This document shows positions 8,095 through 16,757 of a stretch of DNA of 30,051 bases, in pieces. Both the position numbers and the translations under genes were made by a program. Every line of letters starts with the position of its first letter. The first letter of the stretch is position 1. Under the pieces are notes generated by a model. It searched no databases, was not told where the DNA came from, and worked only from the letters and a program-made list of their open reading frames with translations. The DNA is taken from contig CAZSLZ010000020.1 of assembly GCA_964607865.1 (NCBI GenBank), positions 1 through 30,051 on the forward strand. The letters run 5' to 3'. Source of the stretch: CAZSLZ01 sp964607865. GTDB taxonomy: Bacteria > Vulcanimicrobiota > JAJTBE01 > CAZSLZ01.

Positions 8095-8893
8095 CTATTT
8101 TTTCATCCATGGTTTTAGTGAGCCTGGCATAATCTTCGATGGATAAGGTTTCAGCTCTGCGTTTCGGGTCAATTCGGCTGTCTTCTAGAGATTCATCAAT
8201 TATTTGAACCGGAATGGATTTTAAATTCTTTTTAAGGCAGTTGCGGAGTTGTTTTCTCCTCTGTGAAAATGCCGCATGGACAATCTCAAAAAAAAGTTTG
8301 GGGTTTAAATCAAGAGTTTGTTTTCTGGGTATCATCTCAAGAAAAGCAGAGTCAACTTTTGGCGGAGGAATGAATACATCGGGGGGAACAGTGAATAAAA
8401 CCCGGGGTTCAAAAAAGAAATTGGTGTAAATTGACAGCCTTCCATAATCTTTTGTGCCTGGCGGGGAAATGATTCGCTGGGCGACTTCCCTTTGAATTAA
8501 AAGGTAAACCCCGCTTAAACAATGATACCCTTCGTTAATAATTTTTGTAATTATGGGGGTGGTTATATTATAGGGAATATTTGCCACGATTTTCCATGTT
8601 TCTTCTTCTGAAAGAAGAAATTTGTGAAGTTCAAAATCAAGAAAATCCTTAAATATTATATCAAGATTTTTAAACTTTTCTTCAATTTCAAAAAGGTTTT
8701 CTTTCATATCCTTGTCAATTTCAAAAGAAATAACTTTTTTTGCAGAATCAGCCAGCAATTGAGTTAAAAGGCCGGTGCCGGCGCCAATTTCCAGTACATG
8801 GTCTTCAGGGGTTACTCCCGATTCCCGGACAATTTTTTCCAGCATATTTCTGTCTGCAAGCAGATGTTGGCCCTTGTGTTTTTTAAGCTTCAT
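8072..8893 (-). CDS. rsmA: 16S rRNA (adenine(1518)-N6/adenine(1519)-N6)-dimethyltransferase
   Basis: RsmA (KsgA) dimethylates two adjacent adenines in the 3'-terminal helix of 16S rRNA with S-adenosylmethionine, late in 30S assembly. The 273 residues contain KGQHLLAD near the N-terminus, the SAM-binding motif LEIGAGTGLLT (34-44) and the target-base motif NIPYNITTP (105-113). QREVAQRI and FSQRRKQLRN are later family blocks. GGGGGTGA lies six bases before the ATG, a strong ribosome-binding site. It is the first gene of the minus-strand housekeeping run. Its start faces the LCP gene across a 135-base divergent region in which I could not pick a convincing promoter for either side. Confidence 0.96.
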   Translation of the reverse strand: MKLKKHKGQHLLADRNMLEKIVRESGVTPEDHVLEIGAGTGLLTQLLADSAKKVISFEIDKDMKENLFEIEEKFKNLDIIFKDFLDFELHKFLLSEEETWKIVANIPYNITTPIITKIINEGYHCLSGVYLLIQREVAQRIISPPGTKDYGRLSIYTNFFFEPRVLFTVPPDVFIPPPKVDSAFLEMIPRKQTLDLNPKLFFEIVHAAFSQRRKQLRNCLKKNLKSIPVQIIDESLEDSRIDPKRRAETLSIEDYARLTKTMDEKIDEKKQSN

Positions 8894-9028
8894 GTAAGCT
8901 CACCCCCGTTAATGATTATTTATGAATTAGATTAAAAACAGATTGCTCCTTTGTGGGAATAAAATAAAAGAGGATTTTAACTGGATTAATAATATTGTTA
9001 TTAGTTAAAGTGCATTATCGGAGGAACT

Positions 9029-10495
9029 ATGACTGACGCCCTTTCAGGCCACGAAAAAAAAAGAATGAAAAAGATGGAATTCGACTGGTTCCGGGCATCT
9101 ATACTGGCAATAATTACCATTTTCGCTGCCTGTGTTATATATATCGTTGGATTGGCTTACATCAGAGATAATCCCGGAGTGGTTACTGCTGAATTCAAAC
9201 CCCGAGAGCGAATTATGGAATTGGACAGAGTAATAAGAGAGCCCGGCGGAGTTTTATTTAAAGACAAAGAAAGGCTTTTAATTCTGTGTTTGGGGCTGGA
9301 CGAAAACCGGGACCACCGGGGTATTGGCTATTCCAAGGGGGCCCGCACCGATACGATTTTTTTGTTGAGTGTGGATAAAAAAGCAGAAAAACTGGGAGTT
9401 TTATCGATTCCACGGGACACCTGGATTAATGTGGAAAATTATGCCGGAGGAAAAATAAACAGTATTTATGCCGATGCCTTCTGGGAAGAGTTTGAAAGAT
9501 CGGGGCAAAACCTGGAAAGCGCCCGTAATGCAGGAATAATGAGACTTAGAAAGACAGTTTCAGAATTCCTGGATGTAGAGATTGATTATTTTGTGTTAAT
9601 AAAGATTAAAGCTGCCAAGGAACTGGTGGATGCCCTGGGCGGAGTTAATATAGATGTTGAAAAAGATATGGATTATGACGATAACTGGGGCAAACTTCAT
9701 GTTCATCTTAAAAAAGGCCCTCAGAGGCTCAACGGAGAACAGCTGGTGGGTTATGCCCGTTTCCGGCATGACGAGGAAGGCGACTGGGGAAGGATCCGCC
9801 GTCAACAGCAGGCGGTGCAGGCTTTTATAAACGAACTGAAAAAGCCCACCCATATTATGAACATAGGCAGAATTTCCAGAGTTTTCAAGGAAAACCTGGA
9901 AACCGACCTTTCAAGTATGGAACTGGTCGATCTTGCCACTGTTTACAGAAATTTTGACAAGAACCAGGTAATAAAGGGAGTTATCTCCGGTTACGATGAC
10001 TGGGCGGGTGGCGCCATGATAATTGTTCCTGACGAAAAGGAAATTGATCGTATTGTTCACCGGGTTTTAAAAGGCCCCGATGATATTTTCCCTCCCGATA
10101 TTCGAATAGGTATTCTCAACACAAGTTCATACGACGACCTGGGCGAACCGGTGGGACGAATCCTCCATCAGCAGTGCTTTACCGTTTCTCATCTGTGGGA
10201 GCCAGATATTAACGATCTGGAAGAAACAGTAATACTGGATCATTTTGGCAATAAAAAAGCCGGGCAAATAATTCTGGAAGCTCTGGAATTCAACAAGATA
10301 CCCGTTTACCAGTTTCCCGATTCAACCGTTCAGGATCCCCTGGATTTCACCATCCGCCTGGGTGATGACTTAAACCTGATTTTATTGGAGCAGGGACGCC
10401 GGTATGTCCCCCTGCCTTCCATCGAACCGGAGGAAGAAAACTGGGAATTCGATGACAGCCCCGACAATTTCGATGTAAAAACTATCTATGATTAA
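9029..10495 (+). CDS. LytR-CpsA-Psr (LCP) family protein with LytR_C domain
   Basis: LCP proteins are extracytoplasmic enzymes that transfer lipid-linked glycopolymers to peptidoglycan or related acceptors. The protein has a basic cytoplasmic tail, one membrane helix (about 22-44) and the LCP domain (about 80-270). LCP motifs include ARTDTIFLLSVD (105-116, Arg106 and Asp108), SIPRDTWI (126-133), KINSIYA, LNGEQLVGYARFRHDEEGD and the Arg-rich GRIRRQQQ. A LytR_C domain (about 358-465) starts with IRIGILNTSS. GGAGG lies just before the ATG. The 488 residues are of normal size. It is transcribed divergently from rsmA and converges on the lipoprotein gene. The acceptor and glycan are unknown. Confidence 0.92.
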   Translation: MTDALSGHEKKRMKKMEFDWFRASILAIITIFAACVIYIVGLAYIRDNPGVVTAEFKPRERIMELDRVIREPGGVLFKDKERLLILCLGLDENRDHRGIGYSKGARTDTIFLLSVDKKAEKLGVLSIPRDTWINVENYAGGKINSIYADAFWEEFERSGQNLESARNAGIMRLRKTVSEFLDVEIDYFVLIKIKAAKELVDALGGVNIDVEKDMDYDDNWGKLHVHLKKGPQRLNGEQLVGYARFRHDEEGDWGRIRRQQQAVQAFINELKKPTHIMNIGRISRVFKENLETDLSSMELVDLATVYRNFDKNQVIKGVISGYDDWAGGAMIIVPDEKEIDRIVHRVLKGPDDIFPPDIRIGILNTSSYDDLGEPVGRILHQQCFTVSHLWEPDINDLEETVILDHFGNKKAGQIILEALEFNKIPVYQFPDSTVQDPLDFTIRLGDDLNLILLEQGRRYVPLPSIEPEEENWEFDDSPDNFDVKTIYD

Positions 10496-10509
10496 ACATT
10501 TTATTCGTA

Positions 10510-12777
10510 TTATTCGTAACGGACAGAATGAATTAAATTTGAATTTTTGTCGGTATAAAAGACGATAACATTATTGTATCTGTCTATCACAGCTTCCAGC
10601 CCCTCTTTTTCTGATGAAGTTGAATCCAGCACTTCAACGGAAAGCCAAACCGGGGTTTGTGCCGGACCATAAAAACCCATATATTTTGTGGCATATACGT
10701 TAGTTCCTTTAATAAACACCAGCATAACCCTGTTGTAGGAATCTATCAGCAGTTCATAATCCAGTTCATCAGTTTCGGTGGAAAGCCCGGTATCGCTGTC
10801 AACCTTCCGGGGGGTTGACCATGAGCCCGTTCCTGCATCAAATACAGCGGAATAATAGTAAATCGGGTCAGAAGATTCTGCGGGGCCCTCTCTTACCTGA
10901 TAAACGCACAACGCATCTCCGTTGCTGGCAAAAACGATTCTGGGCTTGTAAATAAAGCCAGAATTTTCTCCATCATACCACGCATTGGCAATTAATTCTT
11001 TAGTCCCCCAGTTTCCGTTATTAATATTGCCATCGGAAGAAGCTGTAAAATATCTGAAAAATAATTTTCTTGGAAATAAAGAAGGCTCAATAAATGCTAA
11101 AAGTGCATTGCCGTTATTATCAAATTCGAGGGCTGGCCTGTAAGAATTAAATGTTTCAAAAATCTTTCCTGTTTCCAATAAGGGATTTCCAAAAAGAGTC
11201 CACAAATCGAATTGGTTTCTGTGCTCGATAAAACAGGTAGAATTGTTGCAGACTAAATCAAGCCCCATAAAGATTGTCTGTTGTGATTTATCCATAGCCA
11301 GCAGGTAGTATTGAGACAATGTATAGTCCACAGTCTGGATATCATCTGGTGAATTCTGCCATTGTTCCAGATCGGAAAGATAGTAAATAGTTTTATAGGA
11401 ATATCCTGAAGGTCGATACTGGCCCATTAACATGGGATCGCTGCTGCCATTTTTAATAAACTCAAAAGAGAGGGGGGCATCAAGAGGCGCCGCGCTGCCA
11501 GCGGAAAATGAGAGGTTTTCGCCATCAAACCTGCGATAATTGAAAGTTTCACTGGGCTCCCCATATAGAATAATTGCATCGGAATCATTAATAAATTGAA
11601 ATTGGGGGGCCAGGGGTATGTTTGGGGTATCAAACAGGCTTATATTTGTATCCCAATTTGGAGTTTCTGTCCCATCAGGATCCATTATTGGAGAGTTGGA
11701 TTTATAAAAGCGGGCATAAGCACCAAAAGATGAACTTTTCAAGGTATAATATGTAACCATAATGTTTCCCCTGTTGTCGGTTTTTGCATATATGTTGTTT
11801 ACAGGCATTGAATCTTCATCGGGCAGGCTTTCTATGGCTCCCCATGTCCTTTTTTTCGCGAAATATACATTATCATTGCTTACCTTGCCATCGGAGGTTA
11901 CAATAACCGGGCCCATGGTTGCCCACCGGGGCAGCCTGCATTTTATCTCGGTATCAGACCATGAAATGTAATCTTCATCTTTTACGTTCAAACCGTTGAA
12001 AGCTACTCTTCCCTGAACCGATTGCCGGTCGTCGCCAAAATCAGAGCCGGTTATTGTTACAATTTCATTTTTTTGAGGGTTACTGGGGCTTATGGAAATT
12101 ATAACCGGGAATGGAATGGGCGATGGGGTTGGGGTTGGAGTTGGAGTTGGAGTAGGTGTGGGTGAATCTGTGGGAGCCGGTGACGGGCTTTGTGAAGGTG
12201 AGGAAGTTGGGCTTGCATAGGGAGTTACAGAAACAGTACTCGCCTGGTTGTTTCCAGGTGCCACATCCACTTCAAGATTGCCAAAGTATTCCAGGGCATA
12301 ATTCTCGTTAAAACCTTCAACAGTGACTATAACCCTGCCCACGGGAATATTCTGAAGTACTACGGTGGTTTCGGAGTTATGCTGGTATTCCACTGTTACC
12401 TGAGGAATCGCAGGGCCGGGATATACCTCGTCGGTATCTATGGATGGAGGATAAAAGGGAATTCCTGATTCGAAGGCTTCAACTTCATAAACGTTAAGAA
12501 CATAATAAGAAATGAAAACATCATCGGCAGGGGCAGGTGATGGGCTGGGAGAAGCTGAGGATGTAACTGTGGGTGAAGGTTCATGCCGGTTTTTCAGCAG
12601 GGATACCGGGTTGCGTCCTGTCAGATCCGCCCTGTCCTGGGGAAAATAGACTTTCAAGGCAACTGAACTGCCGTTATCTGAACCAGAGATGATGTCTCCA
12701 CCACCACAACCCAGTAAATTAAACAAAAGAAAAAAACTTAATATTAATATACTTGTTCCTGCAAATATTTTTCTCAT
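10510..12777 (-). CDS. large lipoprotein with IPT/TIG domain and propeller-like repeats
   Basis: A signal peptide with lipobox LLGC (residues 21-24 from the ATG at 12777) predicts a lipid-anchored envelope protein. After a globular region (about 85-185) comes a Ser/Pro/Thr linker (187-223), then an IPT/TIG immunoglobulin-like domain (about 224-308: PVIISISP, VTITGSDFG, GPVIVTSDG). The remaining 440 residues contain repeated strands such as TDNRGNIMVTYY, FDNNGNALLAF, FASNGDALCVY, IDSYNRVMLVF and IDRYNNVIVFY, as in a beta-propeller. An upstream GTG (12786) is in frame, but GGGTGG is placed correctly for the ATG, so I chose 755 residues. It converges with the LCP gene with only 14 bases between them. 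The ligand is unknown. Confidence 0.82.
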   Translation of the reverse strand: MRKIFAGTSILILSFFLLFNLLGCGGGDIISGSDNGSSVALKVYFPQDRADLTGRNPVSLLKNRHEPSPTVTSSASPSPSPAPADDVFISYYVLNVYEVEAFESGIPFYPPSIDTDEVYPGPAIPQVTVEYQHNSETTVVLQNIPVGRVIVTVEGFNENYALEYFGNLEVDVAPGNNQASTVSVTPYASPTSSPSQSPSPAPTDSPTPTPTPTPTPTPSPIPFPVIISISPSNPQKNEIVTITGSDFGDDRQSVQGRVAFNGLNVKDEDYISWSDTEIKCRLPRWATMGPVIVTSDGKVSNDNVYFAKKRTWGAIESLPDEDSMPVNNIYAKTDNRGNIMVTYYTLKSSSFGAYARFYKSNSPIMDPDGTETPNWDTNISLFDTPNIPLAPQFQFINDSDAIILYGEPSETFNYRRFDGENLSFSAGSAAPLDAPLSFEFIKNGSSDPMLMGQYRPSGYSYKTIYYLSDLEQWQNSPDDIQTVDYTLSQYYLLAMDKSQQTIFMGLDLVCNNSTCFIEHRNQFDLWTLFGNPLLETGKIFETFNSYRPALEFDNNGNALLAFIEPSLFPRKLFFRYFTASSDGNINNGNWGTKELIANAWYDGENSGFIYKPRIVFASNGDALCVYQVREGPAESSDPIYYYSAVFDAGTGSWSTPRKVDSDTGLSTETDELDYELLIDSYNRVMLVFIKGTNVYATKYMGFYGPAQTPVWLSVEVLDSTSSEKEGLEAVIDRYNNVIVFYTDKNSNLIHSVRYE
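12125..12160 (+). repeat. hexanucleotide tandem repeat coding the Thr-Pro linker
   Basis: Six units of GGGGTT/GGAGTT, the last two degenerate, encode on the minus strand the alternating Thr-Pro part of the lipoprotein linker. Such in-frame six-base repeats can expand or contract without a frameshift, so linker length may vary between strains. Confidence 0.8.
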
Positions 12778-12943
12778 TTCAACCACCCAAAATATTATAT
12801 CAAACTAAAAAATAAATTTTTGTAATAACGATCACATTATAGTTATTCTGATTAAATTATTGTTTTCCATTCTTTTATATGAAAAATTCTGACCCCAATA
12901 TGATTTAAAAGGGTAACTCCGGGATGAATATAGAAGTATTTAA

Positions 12944-13585
12944 ATGGTGAAAAAAATGTATGTTTTTTTAATCTTAATTATAGTTATAATATTTTTTTAT
13001 TATTTTCGTAACCTGGGCCGGGTTATGCAGGTTAATCTTGATGTAGCGCCGGGGATAAGAATTGGCGATAAAATAGATTTTATCATAAAAATCAAATCAG
13101 GCAGAAGAATTAAGACATCGCTGATAGATGGCGAATTGGTATGTAAAAGATATGCCGGCTCATTTAAGCCCACAACAGAAAATATAAAACTTCTGGATAA
13201 AACCGGAGAAAAAATTCGTATTTTTTATTTCAGTTTTGGAAGGGACCTGATAATTCCCGGTGATACCCTGGTGGATTATCCAGGATATATTGAAATTCCA
13301 CAGGATGTTGACGAAACACAATTGGAAAGGAATTATCAAATAAGATGGCTTTTAAAAGCCAGAGTGCATGGCTTCGCTTATTTGCCAGTATCAGTTATTA
13401 AAGAAATAGAAGTTAAGGCATTGCATCCTGCTGCAGTGGAAGTTAGCCAGCTGGGGCTTTCTGTAAATGGCTCAAGCTGTGAAAGAAATTGTTTTGGTGG
13501 CGAAGATATGGAAATAAAACCGGGCAGGGAATACGACAGAAAAAATGTATCAAGATTTAGATATCTGGAGTTGGAGGAGGATTAA
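12944..13585 (+). CDS. membrane-anchored arrestin-like beta-sandwich protein (paralogue A)
   Basis: I do not recognise a named family. The 213-residue protein has one N-terminal membrane helix (about 5-21) and then a domain of about 130 residues rich in beta-strands. That domain aligns by eye with the N-terminal domain of the next gene: IDGELVCKRYAGSF against LDGYLIAKKYEGYT, FSFG...PG in both, YIEIPQDV against VITIPDDA, and YQIRWLLKARV against IQVRWIVNVRA. The pattern ending IxIPxD...xxIRWxxxxR resembles arrestin/SpoOM-type sandwiches. That fold is inference. The C-terminus has two cysteines (179, 183). The start could be the ATG at 12956, which has GGTGA five bases upstream. It lies 121 bases before the paralogue. 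Confidence 0.72.
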   Translation: MVKKMYVFLILIIVIIFFYYFRNLGRVMQVNLDVAPGIRIGDKIDFIIKIKSGRRIKTSLIDGELVCKRYAGSFKPTTENIKLLDKTGEKIRIFYFSFGRDLIIPGDTLVDYPGYIEIPQDVDETQLERNYQIRWLLKARVHGFAYLPVSVIKEIEVKALHPAAVEVSQLGLSVNGSSCERNCFGGEDMEIKPGREYDRKNVSRFRYLELEED

Positions 13586-13637
13586 AGTATTACTAGAAAT
13601 TGTAAATAGTATTTATTAATAGTAATATAAATGTTAA

Positions 13638-13665
13638 TTCAAATTGGAACTTTTTATTGTATAAT
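13638..13665 (+). promoter_or_regulatory. candidate promoter of the 13707-25495 operon
   Basis: TTCAAA (13638-13643) and a perfect TATAAT (13660-13665) are separated by 16 bases in the 121-base gap before the 13707 gene. Only four of six -35 bases match and the region is A/T-rich, so this is tentative. The start site would be near 13672, leaving a leader of about 35 bases with AGGTG before the ATG. Confidence 0.4.
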
Positions 13666-13706
13666 TGTAACAGAACCAATATAATAATTTTGACAGGTGT
13701 TAAGAA

Positions 13707-15449
13707 ATGTCTTTTGCAATAGCACTCTTTATTTTTATTTTAGTCTGCGCGCTGGCAGTAGTTTTTCAATATGTTCTTTTTGGTGATTATTTAAAACGTC
13801 ATTTGAAAATGACTTTTGAATTGGAGCCTCAGGAAGTTCACCGGGGAGAAAAATTAAGAATCACAGTAAGGGCAGACCCGGATCAAACCTTTGTTTTAAG
13901 CAAGCTGGACGGTTATCTGATTGCAAAGAAGTATGAAGGTTATACCGGTTCCTGGCGGGATCGCAGTGATTTGCGTTATATTTCCTCAGGGGAAATCTTA
14001 ACCAGGGTAAAATTTTCTTTTGGTAACAATATTGAAATGAATCCCGGTGAAGAAAACAAAAGGGTGGGTGTTATAACAATTCCTGATGATGCGCCTCTTA
14101 CCGAGTTCAGAGGAGTAATTCAGGTTCGATGGATTGTAAATGTAAGAGCCCGGACAGTTTTCTGGGTTCCTCCCGGAATTGTGCAGAAGGAATTATTTGT
14201 TGTAAGAACAATTCACACCAAAAAGAGCCGGGTCACTGTTTCCAGTGAAGAAGACGGTGCACCGCCGGAAAAGGAAACCAGCGAACCCCCTACGCCTGTC
14301 GTTAATCCCGAGGACCTTGCACCCGAGCCTGTGGCAGAGGAGGAGCTTTCTCCCTTCCAACGTCCCGATATGATGAGAGGAGAAACCGAAGAGGAGAAAT
14401 CCGGTTTGGGGCTTCTGTATGGTTCTACATCAGGAAGGGAAGAACAGAAGAGGCCGAAGATATCACCTTTTGGCAGACAGGGTGCTTCAAAAGAGGCAAA
14501 ACCTTACCAGCCTCCAATTCCCGAGGATGCCAGGAAAATGAAGCCTTTCCAGCCGCCTGTTTCCCAGGAGGCAAAAGCCTGGGCGCCGCCGGGCGCTGAA
14601 AAAGCAGCAGAGGAAACGGAGATCTGGACTCCACCCGGAGCTGAGGCAATAGCCAGGGAGATAAAAGAATTCAAGCCCGGTGAAGAGGAGAAGAAACCCC
14701 AGGCTCCAATTCCCGGAATTGTGCTGGAAGAAAACAAGGCAAAACTGGCAACGGTTAAGGAATATAAAGGGCCATTTGATCCCACCCGTCAGAGAAAGGA
14801 AGCCATGGAGAAAGCTAAACAGCAACTGGGCGACGAGGGTGGTTTTGACTGGTTTGAAGATACTGTTTCAACCAAAGACCCGGTAACAAAAAAACTCAGT
14901 GCAGAAGAAGCTTCAAAACCTCCTGCTGGGAAGCCGTTGGATCCCACTAAGTTATATAAGCCCTCTGCTGAAGGAGATTTTGGCGGCTATGATATATATG
15001 GCGGTGGTTATGGTGAATCTCAGAAGGCCGGGCCTTCCTTTGGCCCCAAATTTGGCCCCAGCAAAGAAGGTGAAGAGCTGGCAGAACAGGATTTATTCGA
15101 TTCCGAAGTTGAAACCCATTCTGCAGCTGGTGATTTATATTCGGAAGAGGAAGCCGGCGGTGGGCCAAAGTTTCATGATTCTTCAAAATATGCCGAAAGA
15201 AATATTGAAACCGGAACCAGATCACATAGTCTAAAGAAGAAAGATGTAAGCAAGTTAAAACAGGAAGCTGTGGCGGCAGCAGCAAGAGAAAGGGGGGAAG
15301 AACACAATAAAAATGCCGGAGAAGAAAGCCTGATAGATGCGAGCCCAAGCCTGGGCTTTAAGAAATTCGGCAGGTCTTCAACCGGCAGGAAGGGACTGAC
15401 CAAGAAAAAAAGCTTGAAAGTAAGGGATAAATTCTCGAAGTTTGAATGA
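13707..15449 (+). CDS. membrane-anchored arrestin-like protein with long disordered Pro/Trp-repeat tail (paralogue B)
   Basis: No named family is recognised. Residues 3-24 form a membrane helix followed by FGDYLKRHLK, so by the positive-inside rule the rest should be cytoplasmic. Residues 35-170 are the arrestin-like domain shared with the preceding gene (RGEKLRITV, KFSFG, VGVITIPDDAP, VIQVRWIVNVRA). Then come about 400 residues of Pro-, Glu- and Lys-rich sequence with little predicted fold. Residues 265-323 hold aromatic-Pro repeats: PYQPP, PFQPP, WAPPGAE, WTPPGAE and FKPGEE at intervals of 11-15 residues. The C-terminus is Lys/Arg-rich (GFKKFGRSSTGRKG, then many Lys). AGGTG lies seven bases before the ATG. 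It heads the five-gene run ending at 25495 and may be a docking scaffold. Confidence 0.78.
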   Translation: MSFAIALFIFILVCALAVVFQYVLFGDYLKRHLKMTFELEPQEVHRGEKLRITVRADPDQTFVLSKLDGYLIAKKYEGYTGSWRDRSDLRYISSGEILTRVKFSFGNNIEMNPGEENKRVGVITIPDDAPLTEFRGVIQVRWIVNVRARTVFWVPPGIVQKELFVVRTIHTKKSRVTVSSEEDGAPPEKETSEPPTPVVNPEDLAPEPVAEEELSPFQRPDMMRGETEEEKSGLGLLYGSTSGREEQKRPKISPFGRQGASKEAKPYQPPIPEDARKMKPFQPPVSQEAKAWAPPGAEKAAEETEIWTPPGAEAIAREIKEFKPGEEEKKPQAPIPGIVLEENKAKLATVKEYKGPFDPTRQRKEAMEKAKQQLGDEGGFDWFEDTVSTKDPVTKKLSAEEASKPPAGKPLDPTKLYKPSAEGDFGGYDIYGGGYGESQKAGPSFGPKFGPSKEGEELAEQDLFDSEVETHSAAGDLYSEEEAGGGPKFHDSSKYAERNIETGTRSHSLKKKDVSKLKQEAVAAAARERGEEHNKNAGEESLIDASPSLGFKKFGRSSTGRKGLTKKKSLKVRDKFSKFE

Positions 15450-15476
15450 TGTAAGGGTTGAGGATTAGAAGATTAT

Positions 15477-16727
15477 ATGTTACTGGTAAACACGGTATTT
15501 CATGACAAATATAAAATTTTGAAGAAATTAGAGTCGGGTTCTTATGGGGAAGTTTATAAAGGCCTGGATTTGGAATTAAACCGGGAAGTGGCAATTAAGG
15601 AAATAAGGCCGGCGGATTATCTGAACGACAAGGATTTGACAGAAGCTGGAGAAAGATTTTTTGAAGAAATCGACTTTTTAAAAAGTTTAAACCACGATAA
15701 CCTGGTAAATTATTATGAAGCTTTTTATGAAGAGGAGAATTTTTACTATGTTTCAGAATGGATTGAGGGACAGAGTTTGAAAAACTTGCTGGTTTATTCT
15801 AAAAAAAGATGGGGGGAGAAACAGGCTGTTAAAATTTTGTATTCACTTTCAAATTTAATAAAGTATTTCAATAGCCTTGCACAGGTTTTTAATTTGCGAT
15901 ACATCAGCCTTGAAGATGTGGTGGTTGATTCAGAGGGTGTTCCCATTGTAGTTGATCTGGGCTCAGCTGCCTTATTGAACCCCCGGCAGCTCCCCGGGGA
16001 TGTATTCATTCCTGATGAAGAACCAGGCCCCCGATTGGATATTTTCTTTCTTGGGCTTTTGATTTACCATATGTTTACAGGTAAGAAAACAGGTAAATAT
16101 TCTGATATTAAAGAAATACCCCACATTTCAACAGAAGCGGAGGAAGTTTCCAAAGCTTTTTCCGACATTATTCATAGATGCGTGGCAACACTGGATAAAC
16201 GTTATTATTCCATAGGTGAATTACAAGGTGATATTATAAAGTGGTATCCTGAATATACCATGATTTATGAATCAAGCGAAACAAAAACTCTTGAAGAAAT
16301 AATGAATGAAAAAGAGAAAAAAACGCGATTCACATATGCAGGTTGCCTTTTCAGCATAATCATAATTGCGATTCTAGTTAATTTATATTATCCTGCATAT
16401 GTAAAATATCGAGCCCAGCAACAACTGGGCCATTGCACTCAAAACATTGACAAAATTGTTCAGGGCCTGCAGAAGTTCAAAGAAATCAGGGGCAAGTATC
16501 CAGAAGGCCTGCAGGAACTTGTGCCCAAGTATTTAGACCAGTTGCCAGCTTGTCCGGCTGCTGGAAATGAACTGGTATATATCGAATCTTACAAATCGTC
16601 TGACAGTGGCAAGGATTTCATCTTTTTTTGCAAGGGCGAACACCATGAATCAGCTGGAATACCTGAGAACTTTCCCATGTATTCTTCTTACTGGGGATTA
16701 AGAAAACGACCGGTTAACGATTATTGA
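15477..16727 (+). CDS. eukaryotic-like protein pseudokinase fused through one TM helix to a pilin-type head domain
   Basis: Residues 11-260 are a protein-kinase fold. Present are the glycine loop LESGSYGEVYKG (Gly21, Gly24), VAIK (Lys41), an alpha-C Glu (63 or 64), a DLG in place of DFG (Asp160), and DIFFLGLLIYHMFTG of the C-lobe. The catalytic HRDxKxxN is replaced by LRYISLED: Asp becomes Tyr142, Lys becomes Ser144, Asn becomes Asp147. ATP binding is plausible but phosphotransfer is not. After a Lys-rich flank comes one membrane helix (288-306). The outer segment has C320-x2-N, YPEGLQEL (341-348) and VPKYLDQLPACPAAG (349-363), a signature of type IV pilin-like heads. There is no prepilin cleavage site. 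The gene starts 27 bases after the arrestin-like gene; AGAAG precedes the ATG. Confidence 0.85.
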   Translation: MLLVNTVFHDKYKILKKLESGSYGEVYKGLDLELNREVAIKEIRPADYLNDKDLTEAGERFFEEIDFLKSLNHDNLVNYYEAFYEEENFYYVSEWIEGQSLKNLLVYSKKRWGEKQAVKILYSLSNLIKYFNSLAQVFNLRYISLEDVVVDSEGVPIVVDLGSAALLNPRQLPGDVFIPDEEPGPRLDIFFLGLLIYHMFTGKKTGKYSDIKEIPHISTEAEEVSKAFSDIIHRCVATLDKRYYSIGELQGDIIKWYPEYTMIYESSETKTLEEIMNEKEKKTRFTYAGCLFSIIIIAILVNLYYPAYVKYRAQQQLGHCTQNIDKIVQGLQKFKEIRGKYPEGLQELVPKYLDQLPACPAAGNELVYIESYKSSDSGKDFIFFCKGEHHESAGIPENFPMYSSYWGLRKRPVNDY

Positions 16728-16757
16728 AATAGTGAGCAATCAAAACAGGAGGTTAAC

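Noticed and set aside
12778..12786. GTG start three codons upstream for the lipoprotein
   Set aside because: The only Shine-Dalgarno-like stretch (GGGTGG) overlaps these codons and is spaced correctly for the ATG at 12777.
12794..12826. TATAAT on the minus strand before the lipoprotein gene
   Set aside because: The predicted transcript would begin about 10 bases before the start codon, inside the ribosome-binding site, and no -35 lies at a usable distance.
13589..13626. Inverted repeat ATTACTA/TAGTAAT after the 213-residue arrestin-like gene, as a terminator
   Set aside because: The stem is wholly A/T-rich with a 24-base loop and no T-run, so it would not act as an intrinsic terminator.
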